A stretch of 64,000 nt of DNA from JABGQS01 sp963666505 (GTDB lineage Bacteria; Bacillota; Clostridia; Christensenellales; SZUA-584): NCBI GenBank assembly GCA_963666505.2, contig CAXXXL010000003.1, positions 1-64,000 on the forward strand, given 5' to 3'. Position 1 is the stretch's first letter. Each line of letters starts with the position of its first letter. Positions 58,165 through 64,000 of this stretch are shown here, one piece after another. Position numbers and translations under genes: made by a program. Below the pieces are notes generated by a model. It was given only the letters and a program-made list of their open reading frames with translations. It was not told the DNA's origin and did not search any database.

Positions 58165-59337
58165 TTACGATATCAAACTTTTGATTGCATCGCCAAGCCT
58201 TTTTATTCCCTCTTCTATCATTTCCAGCGATGAGTTCGTGTAGTTAAGACGCATTGTATTCACACAGTCCTCGTTAACATAGAAAGGATCTCCCGGTACG
58301 AAAACAACATTGTTCTGTGCTGCTATTTCAAATAGTTCAAGCGATGAGCAGCCTTTTGGCAGCTGCGCCCAAAGAAACATCCCGCCCTCCGGCTTCGTTG
58401 TCTTGACTTCTTCCGGGAAATGCTTGTCTATCATGTCCACCATGGCATTTCTCTGTTTTTTATATAGCGCTCTTATTTTGCTTATATGCACGTCGATATC
58501 ATTGTCTTGAAGATACTGATATACTACTCGCTGCGAGAAATAATTGGAGTGCAGATCGGCAGCTTGTTTTACTGTTATCAATTTTTCCATGATATGCTTT
58601 TTCGCAGCTATCCACCCCAGCCTTATCCCCGGAGAAACTATCTTTGAAAAAGAACCAAGCAGCACAGCGTCATCCAAATAAACTTTCATAGACGGGATAT
58701 CCTGCCCTATGAACCTTAGCTCTCCGTACGGGTCGTCCTCTATCATTATTGTGCTTGAATGCTTTATTATCTTAGCTGTCTGCTGCCGCTTCTGTTCAGA
58801 ATACGTTAAACCGGACGGGTTCTGAAAATTCGGTACGCTGTAGAAAAGTTTCGGGTCGTAAGCTTCAACTACCTTTTCAAGCATTTGAATATCCACACCG
58901 TCTTCAAGCAAGTCTACCGCATGAAACTGCGGCTCAAATACGCTGAGCGCTTGTATCGCTCCAAGGTAGCCCGGACGCTCTATTATTATATCGTCGCCTT
59001 TATCGATAAATACTTTTGATATAAGGTCCAGCCCCTGCTGCGAACCGTTCGTTATCAGTATCTCGTCTGCATCAATCTCTATTCCCTGCCGCTTCATGTA
59101 ACGCTCGGCGATATACTTCCTGAGAGGAAGATAACCTTCCGAGGTGCTGTACTGAAGTGCATTCCTGCCGTCTTCGCTGAGAACCTTGTGAGCAGCCTTG
59201 TCTATCTCTTCAACAGGAAAAGAGACAGGGCTTGGAAGCCCTCCTGCAAACGAAATAACTTCCGGGTCTGCCGTTGCTTTGAGTATCTCTCTGATAAACG
59301 ATTTTTTTATATTCCCCATTCTTTCTGCATATCTCAT
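58165..59337 (-). CDS. PLP-dependent aminotransferase (MocR/2-aminoadipate type)
   Basis: This 390-residue class I/II aminotransferase has VISFAGGLPSPVSFP at the start, YSTSEGYLPLRKYIAERY, TNGSQQGLDLISKVFID, VPNFQNPSGLTYS and the PLP lysine in LLGSFSKIVSPGIRLGWIAA. Similar enzymes act on 2-aminoadipate, leucine or aromatic amino acids. It lacks the N-terminal GntR domain of MocR regulators. The exact substrate is open. Confidence 0.87.
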   Translation of the reverse strand: MRYAERMGNIKKSFIREILKATADPEVISFAGGLPSPVSFPVEEIDKAAHKVLSEDGRNALQYSTSEGYLPLRKYIAERYMKRQGIEIDADEILITNGSQQGLDLISKVFIDKGDDIIIERPGYLGAIQALSVFEPQFHAVDLLEDGVDIQMLEKVVEAYDPKLFYSVPNFQNPSGLTYSEQKRQQTAKIIKHSSTIMIEDDPYGELRFIGQDIPSMKVYLDDAVLLGSFSKIVSPGIRLGWIAAKKHIMEKLITVKQAADLHSNYFSQRVVYQYLQDNDIDVHISKIRALYKKQRNAMVDMIDKHFPEEVKTTKPEGGMFLWAQLPKGCSSLELFEIAAQNNVVFVPGDPFYVNEDCVNTMRLNYTNSSLEMIEEGIKRLGDAIKSLIS

Positions 59338-59418
59338 AATCTTATCCCGTTTCTTTTAATTGTTGATTACAATAATATCACAGCGAATCTGTTTGTTGAA
59401 TAAATTTCCAAACTTTTA

Positions 59419-59447
59419 TTTACTTTTCATATGCTATATGTTACAAT
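59419..59447 (+). promoter_or_regulatory. Promoter of the LacI regulator operon
   Basis: TTTACT (59419-59424) and TACAAT (59442-59447), 17 bases apart. The operator begins eight bases downstream, at the expected transcription start. Confidence 0.6.
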
Positions 59448-59454
59448 AACATTA

Positions 59455-59470
59455 ACGCAACCGGTTGCGT
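59455..59470. promoter_or_regulatory. LacI-family operator (perfect 16-bp palindrome)
   Basis: ACGCAACCGGTTGCGT has a central CG pair, as LacI/GalR operators do. It lies at the predicted transcript start, 22 bases before the LacI gene, so the regulator probably represses itself and the downstream UroD-family gene. Confidence 0.85.
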
Positions 59471-59491
59471 ATTTCTGCAAGGAGCACTTTA

Positions 59492-60502
59492 ATGAGCAAA
59501 ATCACGATATACGATATAGCAAAAGCACTCGGTGTAAACGCTTCGACTGTAAACCGGGCAATAAACGGCAGGCCGGGTGTCGGCGAAAAAAAGAAGCATA
59601 TGATACTAAGCTATGCGCAGAAACACGGCTATAAAGTGAACCAGGCGGCCAAAAGCCTGAACAGGACTGTTAAATTCGCATTTGTAACTAAAAATACTGT
59701 CGGCGTGTTCGATAAACAGCTGACTCAGGGTATCAACGCAGCTTATTCAGAGCTTGAAGGCTATAACGTCTCTCTTGATATATTCAGAGCAAAAACAGAC
59801 GACGAGTTTCTAAGCAAGCTATCCGCACTTCAAGATTCAGACTACAGCGCTGTTGTCGTGCAACCCATCAAGTCGGACAAGCTTGATGGTATCTGCGCTG
59901 GTCTGCTGACGGCGGGCATACCCGTAGCAACTGTCGTATCAGACATATCCCCGCAGTGTCGTACATTCACCGTTCACCTTGACGGATTTATGGCAGGAAG
60001 CGCTGCAGCGGAGCTTCTAAGATTTAGCGGATGCAGCAAAGTCGCTTATTTCTGCGGAGACAAAGAATACAGGATACACCGCGATATGATTAGCGGCTTT
60101 AAAACCTTCTGCGAAACAAGCGGGATCAGTATTGCTGAAGTTTACGATGACAACGCAGAAACGGACAAAGCAAGAGATAACTGCCGCCATATGCTTTCTT
60201 CCCATGCGGATGTGCAGGGAATATTCATAGGTACAGCAAACTCCGTCCCGATATGCGAAGAGATAGAGGCTTCCGGCAGAGATATCCGCATCATCAGCAT
60301 GGACGTATTCAAAGAAGTATCCCAGTATATAAAAGAAGGAATAATCAGCGCATCGCTGTATCAGCAGCCGTCCAACCAAAGCTATAGCGCAATGAAAGGG
60401 CTGTACCGTCTTATTCAGGAAGCAGCAACACCGCAAGATGAAATAATAGTGCCGGAGATAGTGCTGCAAAGCACGATAGATAAATTCAACGATATAATAT
60501 AA
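59492..60502 (+). CDS. LacI-family transcriptional regulator
   Basis: The 336-residue protein has the LacI HTH (SKITIYDIAKALGVNASTVNRAINGR; landmarks IYDIAKALGV and TVNRAINGR) with the hinge-like KVNQAAKSLN and a periplasmic-binding-protein-like effector domain of the sugar-binding 1 type (FAFVTKNTVGVFDKQLTQGINAAY landmarks GINAAYSEL). The ATG at 59492 follows AAGGAGC. The effector is not known but is probably a sugar or sugar-derived molecule. It precedes the UroD-family gene by 11 bases. Confidence 0.9.
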   Translation: MSKITIYDIAKALGVNASTVNRAINGRPGVGEKKKHMILSYAQKHGYKVNQAAKSLNRTVKFAFVTKNTVGVFDKQLTQGINAAYSELEGYNVSLDIFRAKTDDEFLSKLSALQDSDYSAVVVQPIKSDKLDGICAGLLTAGIPVATVVSDISPQCRTFTVHLDGFMAGSAAAELLRFSGCSKVAYFCGDKEYRIHRDMISGFKTFCETSGISIAEVYDDNAETDKARDNCRHMLSSHADVQGIFIGTANSVPICEEIEASGRDIRIISMDVFKEVSQYIKEGIISASLYQQPSNQSYSAMKGLYRLIQEAATPQDEIIVPEIVLQSTIDKFNDII

Positions 60503-60513
60503 CGGAGGCAAAC

Positions 60514-61854
60514 ATGGCTCAGAACAAAGCTATGCACGAAAGAACTGGCGGCGGAATAGGCGACGGAAACGGCCTTTCATGGTCAATAACGTATGCAAAT
60601 GCTATAAACTCTTTAGAATTTGTGGTTTCCGAAGAAGACAAAACAACCCTGCAGGAGCTGGCAAAACAAGTGGCGGAGCGTGCAAACCACCCCTGCCAGC
60701 AGGAAAAAAAGCAGCGATGGAAAAAGCACCACTCGCTTGAGATAACACAGCCTCTCATTTTCTGCGACCCGGAAGCAGCGTGGTATGAGATTATACCTGC
60801 GGTATCTCTAAAATGCTGCAGTCCACTTGCCCGCATGTGGGAGATGAAACTGCGCAAAGAGATCTTCTGGGCAGACAATATAAAGGACGATCGTGTAGTT
60901 GAGCCGGCCTTTACGGTACACCATGTCAGCACAAAAACGTCAAGGGGATTGGAAACACAGATAATCGGCGGCGGTGACGGTAATGCATACACATGGGAGT
61001 CACCGCTAAAAGACGGATATGAAGCTCTCGATGAGCTAAAGTATTCTTCAATAGTTGTTGACACAAAGCGCACGAATGAGCTGCTCAGCCTAGCGCACGA
61101 TGTTTTCGACGGCATACTCACCGTCCGGCTGGAGGGCATCTGGTGGTGGACTCTTGGAATGTCTTCAGACCTCATCTTACTGCGCGGCTTCGAGAACATA
61201 CTCATGGACTTTTATGATTACCCTGACGAAGTACACGCACTTATGGCTTTCCTGCGTGACGAGAACCTTGCAATGCTGGATTTCCTGGAGAGCGAAAACC
61301 TGCTTTCTCTGAATAACGGCGGCGACTTCCACGGAACAGGCGGATACGGCTGGACGGACGAGCTTCCCTCCTCCGGTTTTGACGGCAGCCACGTGAAAAC
61401 TACGGACATGTGGGGCTTCTGCGAAAGCCAGGAAACCGTCGGCGTCTCTCCGGAAATCTTCGAAGAGTTCATCTTCCCTTACCAGAATGAGATTCTGCAG
61501 CGCTTCGGGCTGAATATATACGGCTGCTGCGAGCCTCTGGACACTAGATGGGATGTCGTCAAAAAAATACCAAGACTGCGTAAAGTGACCGTGTCACCGT
61601 GGTCAAACAACAAAACGATGGCAGAGCACCTGCGTAGTGACTACGTATACTGCAAAAAAGTAAACCCGGCTCTCATCGCCGTTTCCAACGTGGACGAAGA
61701 CGCTGTCAGAAAAGAGCTTAGAGACGTCTTCAGCGCAACAAAAAAACACCGCTGCCCGACAGAGGTGCTGATGCGTGACGTTATGACGCTGGCAAACAAA
61801 GCGCAAAACGCTGTGCGCTGGGTACAGATCGCACGGGAAGAAGCCGAAAGATAG
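60514..61854 (+). CDS. Uroporphyrinogen decarboxylase-family (methyltransferase-like) protein
   Basis: A 446-residue protein of the UroD/cobalamin-independent methionine synthase superfamily, with the late segment NIYGCCEPLDTRWDVV and the following VSPWSNNKTMAEHL. It is longer than true HemE (about 350), and no heme genes are nearby, so it is unlikely to decarboxylate uroporphyrinogen. Related proteins serve as methyltransferases to corrinoid carriers or O-demethylases; no corrinoid protein gene is seen here. AACGGAGG precedes the ATG. The LacI context points to a sugar-linked substrate (inference). Confidence 0.8.
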   Translation: MAQNKAMHERTGGGIGDGNGLSWSITYANAINSLEFVVSEEDKTTLQELAKQVAERANHPCQQEKKQRWKKHHSLEITQPLIFCDPEAAWYEIIPAVSLKCCSPLARMWEMKLRKEIFWADNIKDDRVVEPAFTVHHVSTKTSRGLETQIIGGGDGNAYTWESPLKDGYEALDELKYSSIVVDTKRTNELLSLAHDVFDGILTVRLEGIWWWTLGMSSDLILLRGFENILMDFYDYPDEVHALMAFLRDENLAMLDFLESENLLSLNNGGDFHGTGGYGWTDELPSSGFDGSHVKTTDMWGFCESQETVGVSPEIFEEFIFPYQNEILQRFGLNIYGCCEPLDTRWDVVKKIPRLRKVTVSPWSNNKTMAEHLRSDYVYCKKVNPALIAVSNVDEDAVRKELRDVFSATKKHRCPTEVLMRDVMTLANKAQNAVRWVQIAREEAER

Positions 61855-61862
61855 GCGGCATA

Positions 61863-62447
61863 TCAGCTCCATCCATACTGACCCATTAGCTCTACGAACC
61901 TGACTTTCTCTAGCAGCGTCGCTTTTACTATTCCGTCTTTATCCTTTGTAAACTTCATAAGGTCTTGTACCAGCCTTGGCCCTACAGGCATAACGGCAAC
62001 ACCTCCGGGGCCTAGCTGCTCAAGCAGCTTTTCCGGTATGCTGCCCGCCGCAGCTGTAGTTATTATCCGATCGAAAGGCGCGTGCTGCCCCCACCCCTCG
62101 CTCCCGTCGCCTATCTTATAATATACTTTATCGAAGCCTAGCTTTTTAAGTCTCTGCTGCGCTTTCACCGACAGCTTTTTTATACGCTCGATCGTATAAA
62201 CTTCTTTCGCAAACTGAGCTAGCAGCGCCGTCTGGTATCCGGAGCCTGTGCCTATCTCCAGCACCCTGCAGTTTTCATCCGGTTCCAGCCACAGAGTCAT
62301 TTGCAGCACTAAACTTGGCTGCGATATCGTTTGACCGAAACCTATCGGCAACGGAGCGTCGATTGCTGCGCTTTGCTTATATTCGTTGTCTATGAAAAAT
62401 GCTCTGTCCAGTTTATTGTAAAAATTCATTACATCTTTTCTATTCAT
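61863..62447 (-). CDS. pcm: Protein-L-isoaspartate O-methyltransferase
   Basis: The 194-residue repair methyltransferase has the Pcm landmarks DAPLPIGFGQTISQPSLV and LEIGTGSGYQTALLAQ (SAM motif I), then FDRIITTAAAGSIPEKLLEQLGPGG. It methylates isoaspartyl residues in damaged proteins. It converges with the UroD-family gene. Confidence 0.92.
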   Translation of the reverse strand: MNRKDVMNFYNKLDRAFFIDNEYKQSAAIDAPLPIGFGQTISQPSLVLQMTLWLEPDENCRVLEIGTGSGYQTALLAQFAKEVYTIERIKKLSVKAQQRLKKLGFDKVYYKIGDGSEGWGQHAPFDRIITTAAAGSIPEKLLEQLGPGGVAVMPVGPRLVQDLMKFTKDKDGIVKATLLEKVRFVELMGQYGWS

Positions 62448-62795
62448 TTATACTAACCTGCTGTTTCTTCGAATTGAAGCAAAGTATTGTTAGTTTTACT
62501 TCCATTAGGATATCACAACGACAATAGTATATCAAAAGAGCCTGCAATCGAATGACTTGTAAGCTCAATTATATTTTATTGTTTTTTTATTATAAACCAA
62601 AGTTTTATATAGTGTATAGATGATTCTGGGTAACTGTTGTAGAACAATAAAGATTGGTGTTCTATGAAACCTTATCGAAAGTGAAAATGTTAAAAATAAT
62701 CCCAACAAGCTTAAATCATATCAACTGCGAATCGCAAATATATCATAATATTCTGTTTCCTGAAAATTTATAAATATGTATGCTGCAGTCACCTG
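62448..62795. other. AT-rich intergenic region
   Basis: About 350 A/T-rich bases without a gene. Promoter of the SDR gene lies at the right end. Confidence 0.5.
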
Positions 62796-62804
62796 TGTTA
62801 TAAT
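62796..62804 (+). promoter_or_regulatory. Extended -10 promoter of the SDR gene
   Basis: TGT-TATAAT is an extended -10 element; no good -35 is seen. The start codon lies 29 bases on. Confidence 0.5.
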
Positions 62805-62832
62805 TTATTCTAACAAACAGAGGATTTATCAT

Positions 62833-63708
62833 ATGAAGAAAATAGCATTGGTTACCGGGGCAAATTCAGGAACAGGCAAAGCAACTGCGGCAGCTCTTGC
62901 GGACAAAGGTATGCATGTGATAATGCTTTGCCGCAATTTGCAGCGTGGAAAACAGGCTTATGCCGACCTCCGGCAAAACACTGCTCGCAGCCTAGACCTC
63001 ATGATATGCGATCTAGGCAGTATGCAAAGCATCCGTAAATTTGCTGAGTCCTTAAAGCAAAAGTATGACCGTCTTGATGTTCTGATAAACAATGCAGGTG
63101 TTATAACTCTGGGCAGGCATGAAACTGCTGATGGTTTAGAGCTGCAGTTCGGTGTAAATCATATAGGGCATTTTCTGCTGACGCTCTCGCTACTTGATAT
63201 GATGAACAGCACAACTTCGTCTCGAATTGTAATAGTAGGTTCAGGCGCATACAAGGTAGGCAGAATTCATTTTGACGATATCAATCTTACTAAACACTAC
63301 AATGTGGTGCGCTCATACAGCCAGTCCAAGCTTGCCAACCTCTTGTTTGCACGAGAACTTGCTAAGCGGCTTGTAAAGTGCAACAGCGGTATTACTGTAA
63401 ATATCGCTCACCCCGGCGCAGTGGGTACACAGATGGGCATCGACAGGCAGACTGGCTTTGGTAAAACTATCATGAAAATCCTTGGCAAGGTTTTTCTGAC
63501 CCCAGAGGATGGCGCAAAAACTGCAGTCTTCCTTGCAGCGGACGACAGCGTTTCGGAGATAAGCGGCGAGTATTTCTATAGAAGCCATATCCAGCCTACT
63601 TCAAAGCGTGGATGGGATATGGCAAGCGCAAAGCGGTTGTTCGAGTTGTCTGAAGAATTATGCGGCAAGACTTTTGATGAGGCAATGTCTGGCTGCAAGC
63701 CTATTTAA
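62833..63708 (+). CDS. Short-chain dehydrogenase/reductase
   Basis: A 291-residue SDR with the cofactor motif ALVTGANSGTGKATAAALA, the NNAG motif (VLINNAGVITLG), and the catalytic Ser/Tyr/Lys in IVIVGSGAYKV and SYSQSKLANLLFAREL (YxxxK is SQSK after SY). It resembles retinol dehydrogenase/WWOX-like SDRs. The ATG at 62833 follows AGAGGAT; the frame extends upstream without a better site. The substrate is unknown. Confidence 0.85.
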   Translation: MKKIALVTGANSGTGKATAAALADKGMHVIMLCRNLQRGKQAYADLRQNTARSLDLMICDLGSMQSIRKFAESLKQKYDRLDVLINNAGVITLGRHETADGLELQFGVNHIGHFLLTLSLLDMMNSTTSSRIVIVGSGAYKVGRIHFDDINLTKHYNVVRSYSQSKLANLLFARELAKRLVKCNSGITVNIAHPGAVGTQMGIDRQTGFGKTIMKILGKVFLTPEDGAKTAVFLAADDSVSEISGEYFYRSHIQPTSKRGWDMASAKRLFELSEELCGKTFDEAMSGCKPI

Positions 63709-64000
63709 CTAATTAATATCAAAAAAGCCTGTAATGCATAGGTGCTCACAGACTCATCTATTTTCTTTTCTTTTGAATCGTTCAATACAGCTAAGTTCTA
63801 ATCAGATTGTATTACATCTTCTCGCAAAGACCGAGGCTCATCCTGCATATAAAGCCGCATAGATGCCGTTAGCTTTCCTGTACCCTGTTCTCTTTAAAGT
63901 GATGCATCTTTGTATTTTTAATATCAACTTTAAAACGATGTTAATGAAGAAGCTATATTCTAAACCAGGTTTATTGTGATTACTTTATACGATAAATTTT
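63709..64000. other. Right-end intergenic region without recognised features
   Basis: About 290 bases. An imperfect pair of arms (AGCCTGT..ACAGACT) near 63726-63755 might be a terminator for the SDR gene but is weak. No coding frame is supported. Confidence 0.4.

Noticed and set aside
1..64000. CRISPR array, tRNA or rRNA genes, insertion sequences, prophage
   Set aside because: No regularly spaced repeats, cloverleaf-like segments, transposase or phage structural genes were recognised on reading; a dedicated scan was not possible.

Overview
The window looks like chromosomal DNA from an anaerobic low-to-mid GC Bacillota (Clostridia-type) bacterium. This rests on SD-rich starts (AGGAGG), sigma-A-type promoters, a PerR/rubrerythrin/FprA/rubredoxin oxygen-detoxification set, the rng-rplU-rpmA cluster with its TIGR03960 and DUF2344 partners, and a class I c-di-GMP riboswitch. 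A genus cannot be named from sequence alone. No rRNA, tRNA, CRISPR array, insertion sequence or prophage was seen.

Layout. 0-1.6 kb: the tail of an upstream gene, then a redox operon (Crp/Fnr regulator, thioredoxin, small ferredoxin) in which the first two genes carry single-base frameshifts. 1.6-6.6 kb: methyltransferase, DMT exporter, membrane protein plus PadR, and a divergent LRR/FN3 surface protein. 6.8-11.7 kb: a short alanyl-tRNA synthetase and a rubredoxin/FprA operon. 11.9-17 kb: a damaged zone, with an NlpC/P60 gene and an AraC/GyrI-type gene broken at one shared junction, a frameshifted phosphatase, a GTP-type PEPCK and a decayed gene fragment next to it. 17-30 kb: housekeeping (rsmA, two tandem ceramidase-like genes, rubrerythrin-perR, ftsH-hpt-tilS-mnmG-mnmE). 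30.6-31.2 kb: an AT-rich gap with three tandem DnaA-box-like 9-mers. 31-37 kb: Zn-dependent PLC, tag, hisC, phosphoglucomutase and rho.

37.3-39.4 kb: a c-di-GMP-I riboswitch with no gene behind it, followed by an AT-rich KAP-family P-loop NTPase on the other strand. 39.4-46.6 kb: ogg, rpmA, rplU, rng, DUF2344, TIGR03960, VOC, MBL. bL21 carries a striking 128-residue Ala/Lys/Thr repeat tail resembling histone H1. 46.8-53 kb: gdhA, then PlsC, a GPH-family MFS transporter and a divergent acyl-activating enzyme with a fused acyl carrier domain. Together these three resemble an unfused LplT/Aas-like lipid acylation module. 53-64 kb: VWA lipoprotein, YbaK, DUF4332, GNAT, methyltransferase, DNA glycosylase, MocR-type aminotransferase, a LacI regulator with a perfect operator driving a UroD-family protein, Pcm and an SDR.

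The best candidates for undescribed biology are the bL21 tail (with the co-absence of Prp and of a cleavable bL27 N-terminus), the PlsC/GPH/acyl-AMP-ligase-ACP locus, and the orphan riboswitch with its KAP NTPase island.
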